Shown here: piece by piece, positions 29,612 through 39,660 of the stretch
Numbering within the stretch: the stretch's first letter is position 1
Layout: the number at the start of each line of letters is the position of its first letter
Assembly (NCBI GenBank): GCA_009733575.1
Contig: ML769464.1
Location: 124,001 to 188,000 of the forward strand
Source: Gymnopus androsaceus JB14
Taxonomy: Eukaryota; Basidiomycota; Agaricomycetes; Agaricales; Omphalotaceae
DNA length: 64,000 nt
Reading direction: 5' to 3'
Notes under the pieces: model-generated
Database searches by the model: none
What the model was told of the DNA's origin: nothing
The model's input: the letters and a program-made list of their open reading frames with translations, nothing else
Program-made: the position numbers and the translations under genes

Positions 29612-31625
29612 GATTTTTTGGCTAAAGCTGAAACTGTACATAATTGATAATCCTAGATTCTGTATTATACTCAATAAAACTATAAGCTCAGGCTCACTAT
29701 AGTTCTTGGCAAGAACTATAGTGAGCCCAAGCTTATAGTTGAAGTCTATTGAGAGTCTATTGTACTCTAGAGATTGCAGAGTGATGGTACACATTAATGG
29801 TATCTCACTTAACTTTGTGAATACATCTTGTTCCAAGTCCTGTGCATTGTATGGTGTAGCAAGTCAAGCTTGGCGGATACTGAGTTGGTGAGCAAGGCTA
29901 TTCCGGGCCCATATATAATTATTACTAGGCTAGACAAGCAAAAGACATACCCAAGGGATTGAAGTTTCCGAAGCAGCACTTGGTGCAGCCCAACAAGTTG
30001 GTTATACAAAATTTACAATGTTACTCTGCCGAGATGAAAACTCTTGACAAGATGAAAGTTTGCATAGGCAATCTCATTGCAAAATTTCTGGTAACTTCAG
30101 CCCAGAGCTGTCGCGATGAATGGAAACACTCCTGCAATTTCATAAGTCTCTTGACCGAGATGGTAAGAGCAATATGGATGACAGAATTATCTAGGTGAGC
30201 TAAAACTCTCCGAGACCAAATATTGTACTAGCTGGATGCCCAAGGCTCAGTTAGGACTCCAAGGCAAGTGTAGTTGATGGTGTGTTTTTGGGTTGTTCAT
30301 TGCTAGAGGGTGCCGAGGTATACCTGCCATGGCATCACCAATGCAGCCACCTGATCAGCATCATTGCAATCACTCTTAGAGCAAGGAATGACCAGGAATA
30401 ATTCCTGTCCAAGCTTCAGTGTTGTTTCTCCAAGATCCATGCACTACAAGGCATCTAGGCTTGAGTCTACATGGAACTAGGCATAATGTCTAGCTTGATA
30501 TTGGCAAGGCAAAGATAGATATACTTCTGAGGGCTGTTCATGGAAAGTTTTTGAACACCATAGAACTTCACCAAGTCATAAATTTGGAGGACCTGCACAG
30601 TTTCCAAGGCAAAAGAAAGTGACTCAAGTTCATCTAGGACCAAGTTCCAAGCATTGCCATTCTGAGTTATGAATTTCCCCAAGATTAGGTGTGCCAAGAT
30701 GATTTATTGAGGAAGATTATTTATTATTTTACATTTATGGACATGTCTCAATCTCTTTCATATTATTTCTTTGTTTTAGTATTTTTCTGAGATGTACCAG
30801 TATATAAGGGTAGCTACATTCTATGTAGCAATCCAAGTTAGACTTGATACCTGAAACACAGTTCTATCTTAGGACCTGTAGTGATTCGTACATGCTCAGA
30901 CACATCTGCATCATCCTCTACAACCTTTGAAATGGGTGACCTTCCTGTAACCTCAATAATACTGAGGTAATTCAATCTACTTCCGGGCTATCAAGTCAAG
31001 TATTCCTGGTTTGCATCTCAGAGAGAGGTCACATCAGTCTTAGGACCACAGGTGGAGCCTAATGTGCACATCTCACTGAGCCCATTGTTGATTAGGAAGG
31101 TCTTGGACCCAAGTATTGGCTTGGTGTAGTTTTAGTGAGGAAGCTCCTTGGAGTGTTAGCTAGCTTACCAACAGATTCTACCTCTTGCCTGCTCTTCACT
31201 GAGTGTGTTAAAAATGCCTACTTGAGTGACTTGCATGGCAGTCATATAAGCTTGTTAGGTAACTCGCAGGATTCCCTGAGAGTTAGAGTATCATTGCGTG
31301 GTGACATAAAGGCTCCCAATTCACACTAAGTTGTTTGTTGAGTTGGCATACTTGACCTGTGCTTTGGTGTTTGCTTTCCCCCTCAATTAGCTCAGTGCAT
31401 TGTTATACACTAGTTGACTTTTCACAACCTTCCTCCAATACAAACCTTGTTCATTTGCACTGCCTGTGCCACTGTCAAGTGCTTTTCTCTACAAATCAAT
31501 TAGTAGTTGAGGGAACCTTTGACAACCTCCTTCCTTGCATTAAATTAAACCTTTCAAATTGAATCTGATTGGGGTAATTGTTGTTTGGTTGGTTTTGATA
31601 CCTAGCACAAATCTAACTCATCAAT
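29612..31625. repeat. Left arm (A) of a 2-kb inverted repeat
   Basis: This arm is the reverse complement of 35197-37232, matching along its whole length with substitutions. Matched landmarks are QHLVQPNKLVIQNLQCYS-coding DNA (29959-30198 versus 36689-36910), GCTGATGG-type text near 30250/36590 and CTGTACAGTTTCAGC-type outer edges. Arm A has lost many CpG sites that arm B keeps. A possible relic frame (NLQCYSAEMKTLDKMK) has no known domain. Confidence 0.85.
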
Positions 31626-32051
31626 GCTACAAATTTGCAGTGTTGGCCTTAAGGTCTTAATTAAGACCTCTGAACCTCTTTAGGTCCTAATACACTAATT
31701 TATAGTCCTAATTAGGTTCAATTTAAGACTATATTAGGACCTAATTATGAATACCTGAAATCCTTCTTATTCATCACCAGATCCCTCCAAAGCACCATCA
31801 TTGGGGATCTCATCCTCTGCTTGGCCCAGGGCTGACTTTGGGTTGAGGTTGCCTAGGATTTAGGGATAAACCTTGGGAATTTGAGGCAACCTGAGTAAAC
31901 CTGAGTAAACCTGAGCTAACCTGAGGAGCCTGAGGTAACCTGAGGTAGCCTAAGGTATCCTGGGGTAGCCTGGAAGACCCAAGGTGACCAGGGTGACCAG
32001 GGTAGCCTAGGTTCCCTAGGTTATCATAGGTTTAACCCATTTTTGCTGATG
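31626..32051. repeat. Block of short ACCTGAG/CCTAGG-type repeats ending in a CATCAGC TIR
   Basis: 31840-32040 is made of repeated ACCTGAGTAA/ACCTGAGG/GGTAGCCT units and ends AACCCATTTTTGCTGATG. This is nearly the same as the right half of the element at 33949-34325. The left TIR is not evident, so it is a truncated copy. Confidence 0.65.
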
Positions 32052-33285
32052 AAGATGCTCCTGAGTACATGCAGCTCAATGATGTGGGCATTGTGGTTGA
32101 TCCATGGCTCCTGGTGTGCTGCCCACCACTGGTTCAGAGGGTTTTCCACCAAATAGAAGTGCCAGAGAGTGCAGAAGCCATTGGTGTGATGCTCTCTGTG
32201 TCTCAGGAAGTGGAGGCAGATCAGCATTTAAATCCTCACCAAACATCTTGTCATGCCTTTCTGTATCTTTTTTCCACTGCTCAAACTCTGTGTGCCATTT
32301 TTGACAATTCGTGACCAATGCAGAACTGCCATCAGCCTCCTGTTGGAGCACTTGATATTGTGGAACTTGTAGAAGTCAACCTACATGTTCATCTGAGTGA
32401 TTTTTGCATGCCTGTTGCTCATCCTTGAGACCATTGCTATAATGATGCTCTTGCACGTTTTCAATAATCTGAACATTCTATTAGATACACAAAGTATTTT
32501 AACAGAAAAGCTAACCTTAATTGACTGCTTAAGCTTCTTTAATTGTAGCCAGTTATGAAGGCGGTCCTTGCAAATTTTTACCTTGGAGAACTGCCACTCA
32601 TTTCCAGCTGTATTCATGACATTGCCAAGAATGAGAAGAGCAAAGTTGGCAAGCTCCTCAATTGCACCATTGGTCTTCATGCTCTTCCAAAAGATAATTG
32701 GATCTTCATTCTAAGAAGTAGAACTAAGCTTTTGAGACTCTGAGTTGAGTATTATGCAATACTTACATGAATTGTCTCAAAGCTTGTTTTGAGATCATCC
32801 CAGTTTTTGAAGGGACCAGTAAATGCAATAATTCAAAAAAGCACATACTTTGAACACGGAAGATACACTAACACCCATCAATGAGATCCTGCTGATATCC
32901 TTCACTGCATTGCACCTGAATATATCAGTCAGTACTTTACCTTTGTTCAGCAAAATAAAACTCATATCAACACCATATTTTTTCCTTCCAGTTTTGCTTT
33001 CAACTCATTCTCAACTCTCTCATGCTCTTCTTGATAATTTTGGGATCTTTGACCCAGAAGAATGGAAGATTGGCTGATAGTGTAGCCCGGAGAAACTGTG
33101 CATGAATCTGTTCTGTTTCTTTGTCTGAAAATGGGATATTAGCCCATTTATAAGTCTTTAGCTTTTGCTGGTGTTTCTTGACACAATCAATTGCTTTCTG
33201 CTTCTGTGATGGTGCTGGATCCAATCTATCAGATATCTTGCTCTCCTCCTTCTTCACCATTGCTTTCCCTTTCCATTCTTAGCTT

Positions 33286-33610
33286 CATCAGCAAAAATGG
33301 TCTGGACCTGGGATAACCTATAGGTCAGACTAAAATGACCTGGGCAACCTGGGTGACTTAGGTCACCTAAGAATTTGCCCAAATCCTGATATCACTTGAG
33401 GGTGACTTATACCACCTAGGAATTGGAAATTCTGATATCACCAGAGGGAGCCTCATTGCAGCCTGAGCACAACCTGAGCACCACCTGAGTGCAACCTGAG
33501 TGCAACCTGAGCACAACCTGCACACAACCTAGGGAACCTGGGGCAGCCTAAGCCTGAGGAAGCCTGGGATGGCCTGGGACAGCCTGAGACAGCCTGAGAT
33601 TTATCTAGAA
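33286..33610. mobile_element. Truncated CATCAGC-TIR element with ACCTGAG repeats
   Basis: The left end CATCAGCAAAAATGGTCTGG is the family TIR; the interior is ACCTGAGCAC/GACAGCCTGAG repeats. No right TIR is visible before unique DNA near 33610. Confidence 0.5.
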
Positions 33611-33948
33611 CTAGGATTACAAGCTAAATAGCTTCAATGAACTAGTACATTTAATTATAATGTGTATAATTATCATTAGAAGAATAGTAGACACCCCAAT
33701 GATTGGAATTTATCTACATATAATTGCGTAAAATAAGCGCCCAAATAAGCGCCAAACCGCGTGGGCGCCTGTAGACTGCGTACAATTAGAAGTCTGTTGA
33801 TGGGGTCAAATCAGATTCATCATAAAGTTACAGTTAACTTGATAAATATGTTAGTCTACTTGAACTTGAGTTAAAAATACTTAAGTGAGGTGTTCCAAGC
33901 CTTAAGTTAAGGCTAGTAAAACATTAATGAGTCTCGAAAAATAAGTTC

Positions 33949-34325
33949 CATCAGGAAAAATGGTCTGGGCCCAGGGCTGACTTTAGGTTGATCCACAATG
34001 ACCTAAAGAGACTTAAGGGAACCTAAGGATACCTAGGTCTCCTAGGCCACCTAGGTTGCCTAGACTGCCTCAGTTTCTTTGAGGTCACCTAGGTTGCCTA
34101 GGATTTAGGGATAAACCTTGGGAATTTGAGGCAACCTGAGTAAACCTGAGTAAACCTGAGTAAGCCTGAGCTAACCTGAGGAACCTGAGGAAACCTGAGG
34201 AAACCTGAGGTAGCCTAAGGTAGCCTGGGGTAGCCTGGAAGACCCAAGGTGACCAAGGTGACCAGGGTGACCAGGGTAGCCTAGGTTCCCTAGGTCATCA
34301 TAGGTTTAACCCCTTTTTGCTGATG
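33949..34325. mobile_element. 377-bp MITE-like element (CATCAGG...GCTGATG) full of CCTGAGG/CCTAGGT units
   Basis: The left end CATCAGGAAAAATGGTCTGG and the right end CCCCTTTTTGCTGATG form the inverted ends. The interior consists of oriented CCTAGGTxxCC, ACCTGAGTAA and AGGTGACC repeats. No coding content. Flanking TA duplication is not evident here. Confidence 0.65.
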
Positions 34326-34459
34326 TCACTTTGAAATAAGTCAAATATCCATGAGTTTAATGAGCTAATAAGGTTTCAGTAAGATAAATGTGGAAATTGA
34401 GCAAAAAGATAAAGCTAAATAATAAAGTATGAGAATTATTTTTTGGGTTGTATGACTCA

Positions 34460-34666
34460 GCAGAAGTATCCCTAGGTTACCTCAAGTTGCCTCAGGCTTC
34501 CCAGGCTTCCCAGGCTTCCTCAGGCTTCCTCAGGTTCCCTCAGGCTCCCTCAGGACTCCTTGCAAAAAGCCCAGGAATAAGGGGGTCAACTTATGAAAGC
34601 CTGGGAGACCTAGGTAGTCCTTAGGTGTCCTCAGGTTATCCAAGGCCCAGACCATTTTTGCTGATG
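34460..34666. mobile_element. Partial element of the same CATCAGC family
   Basis: The right end GGCCCAGACCATTTTTGCTG is the family TIR in inverse orientation. The interior is GGCTTCCCA/CAGGTTCCCTCAGG repeats. It interrupts the N-terminal part of the hAT relic. Confidence 0.55.
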
Positions 34667-35196
34667 TTGAATTTCCTTCCAGAGCTGCTTCACCTTTGAG
34701 ACACCAGTGGTTGATGCATAGCAACAGGGCCTTTCTCCACCCAAAATATGGGCAATCATGGCCTGCTTTTCACCAAGAACTGACCCCGCTGCAGTACAAG
34801 CTAGAGAATATATTAAGTAAACTAATATCATTATACTTTGGAATATGTTTTACAATTCTGGAAAGAAACCTCATTTTCACAATCTAGAGTTGCATCATTG
34901 CTCATCTGAGTCTCACCAAGGTGGTGGCAGATACACCCAAGACAATGAGCATGGAACTGGGCAGAATTGACCTTTTCTCCCTTTCAAAAGAACAGCCAGA
35001 TGTCTCCTCTGTTTGAGGCATTTTAGAGGTGATATTTTGTTGAATGTTAGGTCCTAAGGAGCTTGCACCGCTGGGCACTGCTGAGTGTCAAACCAGCGCT
35101 TATGTACTTAGGGTCTCAATTATAACCTAATAAAAATTCCAACAATGTTAGGTCTTAATTAGCAAGTAAATTAAGGCCTTACATCAGCAAAACCTG

Positions 35197-37232
35197 TGAT
35201 GAGTTAGATTTGTGCTGGGTATGAAACCGACCAAACAACAACCACCCCAATCAGATACAATCCAAAAGGTTTAATTTAATGCAAGGAAGGAGGTTGTCGA
35301 AGGTTCCCTCGACTACTAATTGATTTGAAAAAAAAAGCACTTGACAGTTGGCACAGACAGTGCAAGATGAACAAGGTTTATATTTGGAGGGAGGTTTTGA
35401 AAAGCTAACTAACGTACGACGATGCACTGAACTAATCGAGGGGAAAAGCAAACACCAAAGCACGGGTTAAGTACACTGACTCAACAAACAACTTTGTGTA
35501 TCTGCGGTGAAACACCAAAGCACAGGTCAAGTACGCCAACTCAACAAATGACTTTGCGTATCTCGGGAGACTTTATGTTGCCGTGCAATGATACTCCAAC
35601 TCTCAGGGAATCCCGCAAGTTACCTAACAAGCTTATACAACCGCCGCGCAAGTCACTCAAGTAGGCATTTTTAACACACTCAGTGAAGAGCAGGCAAGGG
35701 GTAGAATCTGTTGGTAAAGCTAGGTAACACTCCGAGAAGCTTCCTCCCTAAAACTAGACCAAGCCGACACTTGGGTCCAAGACCTTTCCTAATCAACAAT
35801 GGGCTCGTCGAGGTGTGCACGTTAGGCTCCACCTGCAGTCCTAAGACTGATGTGACCTCTCTTTGAGATGAAAACCAGGAATGCTCGACTTAATAGCCGG
35901 GAAATAGAATGAACAGCCTCAGTATTATCAAGGTTACAAGAAGGCCACCTGTTTCAAAGGTTGCAAAGGACGATGCAGACACGTCTGAGTGTGTATGAAT
36001 CACTACAGGTCCTAAGATAGAACTGCATTTCAGGTATCAAGTCTAACTTGGATTGCCATGTAGAATGTATATACTGGTACATCTTGGAAAAATACTAAAA
36101 CAAAGGAATAATATGAAAGAGATTGAGACATGTCCATAAATGTAAAATAATAAATAATCTTCCTCAATAAATCATCTTGGCACACCTAATCTTAGGGAAA
36201 TCCATATCTTGGAATGGCAATGCTTGGAGTTTGGTCCTAGATGAACTTGAGTCACTTTCTTTTGCCTTGGAAACTGTGCAGGTCCTCCACATTTATGACT
36301 CGGTGAAGTTCTATGGTGTTCAAAACATTCCATGAACAGCCCTCGGAAGTATATCTATCTTTGCCTTGCCAATAGCAAGCTAGACATTATGCCTAGTTCC
36401 ATGTGGACTCAAGCCTAGATGCCTTGTAGCACATGGATCTCGGAACAACACTGAAGCTCGGACAGGAATTATTCCTAGTCATTCCTTGCTCTAAGAGTGA
36501 TTGCAATGAGGTTGATCAGGTGGCTGCGTTGGTGATGCCGCGGCAGGTATACCTTGGCACCCTCTAGCAATGCACAACCCAAAAACACACCATCATTTAC
36601 ACTTGCCTTGGAGTCCTAACTGAGCCTCGGGCATCCAGCTAGTACAATATTTGGTCTTGGAGAGTTTTAGCTCGCCTAGATAATTCTGTCATCCATGTTG
36701 CTTTATCATCTCGGTCAAGAGACTTATAACATCGCAGAAGTGTTTCCATTCATTGCGGCAGCTCTGGACCGGAGTTACCAGACATTCCGCAATGAGATTG
36801 CCTAGGCAAGCTTTCATCTTGTCAAGAGTTTTCATCTCGGCAGAGTAACATTGTAAATTTTGTATAACCAACTTGTTGGGCTGCACCAAGTGCTGCCTCG
36901 GAAACTTCAATCCCTCGGGTATGTCTTTTGATTGTCTAACCTAGTAATAATTATATGTGGGCTTGGAATAGCCTTGCTCATCAACTCGGTATCCGCCGAG
37001 TTCGACTTGCTACACCATACAATGCATAGGACTTGGAACAAGATGCATTCACAAAGTTAAGTGAGATACCATTAATGCATACCATCACTCTGCAATCTCT
37101 AGAGTACAATAGACTCTCAATAGACTTCAACTATCAGCTTGGGCTTACTATAGTTCTTGGTATAACCATATTGAGTATAATACAGAATCTAGGATTATCA
37201 ATTCTGTACAGTTTCAGCTTTAGCCAAAAAAT
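35197..37232. repeat. Right arm (B) of the 2-kb inverted repeat
   Basis: Inverse copy of 29612-31625 (about 2.0 kb each, 3.6 kb apart). B retains CpG at many positions where A has TpG or CpA, for example CCTCGGGC here against GCCCAAGG in A, and GATGCCGCGGCAGG against TGCCATGGCATC. Confidence 0.85.
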
Positions 37233-37303
37233 TGGCGTATCACCTGGGTGAAGTGGGGATAGTCCTATCCAGTGCTCATAGCACTCATAGCACCCATAGC
37301 AAG

Positions 37304-38239
37304 TAGTGATGTGCTGGCTTGGCCTGAAAGCCATGGGCCGGGCCAAGCCAAGCCAAGCCAAGCCAGGCTGTCAAAAGCCGGGCCCTGACCTTTGGCCTGA
37401 GACAGCTTTTAGCCCAGCTTCAGATTTTTCAAGCCCTGAGCTGGGGCTTCAGGCCGGGGCTTTTCAGCTATTTTTTGCAGGTATTTAATGTCATTTTTTG
37501 TGAAATTTCCTAGCCTATTTGTACACTCTTGAATGATTGGAATTCATTGTTTAACATTTTGAGTGTAAATTCCAGTTCTGGCACATAACTAGCTTTGTCT
37601 TTCCATTTTGGGACAGTAATATTCAATTATGAAAGTTCCTTTGATGCTCCCTTTCAGTTACCAGTGATAGTATAAGCTTTAATGACAGTATCAATTATGA
37701 TACATGGCTCCCTTTAAGACCTTGCTTCAAGATTTTTTCAAAGATTTCCACATACAGGATGTATGCACAGCTACCTGAAAAGCCACGGCTTAGGCCAAGG
37801 CCAGGCTGGGCCAAGCCAGAGCCCTCCTACATCAGGAAAAACTGTTTGGGCCTTGGATGGCCTGAAGTTAACCTCAAGGTAACTCAAAGACACCTAGGTT
37901 GCCTAGGTTCCTTTAGGATGACCTAGGAATTAGAGGGTGGACTTTTGACAACCTGAGTCACCTGAGAAAACCTGAGAAAACCTGAGGAAACCTGGAAGAA
38001 CCCTGGGGAAACCTCAGGCAGCCTGAGATAGTCCTAGGTAACCTAGGAGGCCTAGGCTGCCTAGGCCATCCCAAGTCCAGCCCCTGTAACCTAGGAGGCT
38101 TAGGTTACCTAGGCTATCCTTGGCCCAGACCATTTTTCCTGATGTAGTAGGGCCCGGTCTCAATTTCTCCAGGCCAAAGCCAAGGGCCTGTGGGCCAAAG
38201 CCGGAGCTCGCAGGCCAAAGCCGGGCTGGCACATCACTA
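37304..38239. mobile_element. 936-bp non-autonomous hAT-like element, 8-bp target duplication
   Basis: The ends TAGTGATGTGCTGGCTTGGC and (inverted) TAGTGATGTGCCAGCCCGGC carry GGC/GCC-rich subterminal repeats (CCAAGCCAAGCC). ATAGCAAG is duplicated exactly at 37296-37303 and 38240-38247. An 8-bp duplication and the TAGTGATGTGC end are typical of hAT elements. It has no transposase and contains a nested element at 37830-38144. Confidence 0.85.
37830..38144. mobile_element. 315-bp CATCAGG-family MITE nested in the hAT-like element, TA target
   Basis: The ends CATCAGGAAAAACTGTTTGG and (inverted) CATCAGGAAAAATGGTCTGG lie between TA at 37828-37829 and 38145-38146. The interior is CCTAGGTTGCCTAGG and ACCTGAGAAAACCTGAG repeats. 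Confidence 0.8.
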
Positions 38240-39660
38240 ATAGCAAGGTCCCCATCTATCCAGAAATATGGGCTGCTATGGATTGCTGTGGATTGCTATA
38301 GAGCATGACATCTGTCAACAGGCAATATAATTTGGGAAGCTCATAGTAACTCATAGCTACCCATAGCAATTCATAGCAATTCATAATTCTATGGCTGCTA
38401 TGGCTTGCTATGGCTTGCTATAATACCTATGGCAATTATCCAGGTTTTGCTGATGTAATCCTAATTCGGTCCTAAGTCCTAAGGCCAACACTGCACATTT
38501 GTGATCAGCTGTAGAAAAAAATTCGCTGAGCAAATTTCTACACTGAAATTTGCACATGACTTCCAATAAGTTACAATTGGGTGTGTGAACTATTATGTGA
38601 TCAGTAATATGCCATCTTTGGCTTATCAAAATATTTCAGTTTGGAAATTTGCTCAGCAAATTTTTTTCTAAATCCCATGTGCTTGCAAAGCAACTGGCAT
38701 AAACTGCTGTGGCGCTTTGGCTCTGTTTGGTCCATGGAATGGTCACTTGGCTAAGCTGAGCTTATTCTGCCTCATGTAGTACTCAGAGATATATAAAAAC
38801 AAAGAATTATTCGATGCCTACTAAACCATTATATCAAACATCAGTGGACTTGGACCTACAACCAAAGCTCAGATTTTTGTGTCAATGCCCCAAAAGCCTG
38901 GTACAAAATTCCTCCTTCCTCTAGGCCTCTTTCATATCAAGCATGTGTTGATGCAGGCAGAAGCATTCACAATGAAAGAAATTGATAAATCAAACAAGTA
39001 CATCAAAATGCTTGCATCCTTTGAGACTCATCTCTAAGCAGAGCTTCAGAGGATAGCTCCAAGCCTTTCACATTGATGCAGGCAGAAGAATCTGTGTTGA
39101 AAGAAGCTGATGACTTGAGGGAGTAAGTACATTCAAATATTGCATATCAATATCCAAGTGATCCTCCATCCAGACCCTCCAAGGATGATGGCATGCCTTG
39201 TTGAGAGCCACACTGGACTAGTTGTGACTATGGGCAATGGGAGCCGGGCCACTGAAACTGGCCATGAGCTGTCAAAAGCTTAGATGCCCAGTAAGTTTCA
39301 CTGCACCATTTGTAGGCTCAATAACATCATGAAGATATCTTTTTTTTATCGGGATCCATGTGGAATAACCATTTATTTGTAATGTACAAGACAAAATTTT
39401 TAAAAAATGGTATTTACATGTACATAGATGACTGTTCTAGCACTTCCTGGTCGAAAATCAAAAAAGTGCTTTGTACATTACAAATATTTCCTAAAAAGGG
39501 CTCTATCCCGAAAAAATCCAGGGGAAAACTGTGGCTGTACAGAGCCACATACGGTGCATCAGTTACAGTGGGACAAACAGCTGTAAACAACCTAATCTGC
39601 TTCATCATTTCTTTGGAAACTCGCATTTTTCTGGCCTTGGACGCATTCTGACGCATCGGA
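38240..39660. other. Gene-poor interval with short repeats
   Basis: CTCATAGC/GCTATGG repeats fill 38340-38440. TGATGCAGGCAGAAG recurs at 38950 and 39074 with similar flanks. A 15-bp inverted pair ATTTGTAATGTACAA is at 39373-39387 and 39473-39487. No gene supported. Confidence 0.4.

Larger units (their letters stand above)
32052..34985 (-). pseudogene. hAT-family transposase relic, interrupted by small elements
   Basis: On the minus strand the order is: an N-terminal zinc-finger-like region (AQFHAHCLGCICHHLGE near 34960; EKQAMIAHILGGERPCCY, 34640-34830), then AIDCVKKHQQKLKTYKWANI and PFFWVKDPKIIKKSMREL (33000-33260), and finally the dimerisation-type block NTAGNEWQFSKVKICKDRLH (32520-32640) with EFEQWKKDTERHD beyond. 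The last block matches the hAT C-terminal dimerisation motif (NSAGCERVFS...). The frame is broken by stops and by repeat-filled inserts at 33286-33610, 33949-34325 and about 34460-34666. It is clearly inactive and lies between the two inverted-repeat arms. Confidence 0.6.

Noticed and set aside
29612..37232. Interpretation of the 2-kb arms as long terminal repeats of a retroelement
   Set aside because: The arms are in inverted rather than direct orientation and lack TG...CA ends or a primer-binding site.
37134..38308. Frames with WLGLARPM and PASSGFGPQALGFG repeats
   Set aside because: They translate the GGC/GCC-rich subterminal repeats of the hAT-like element and are not a protein.
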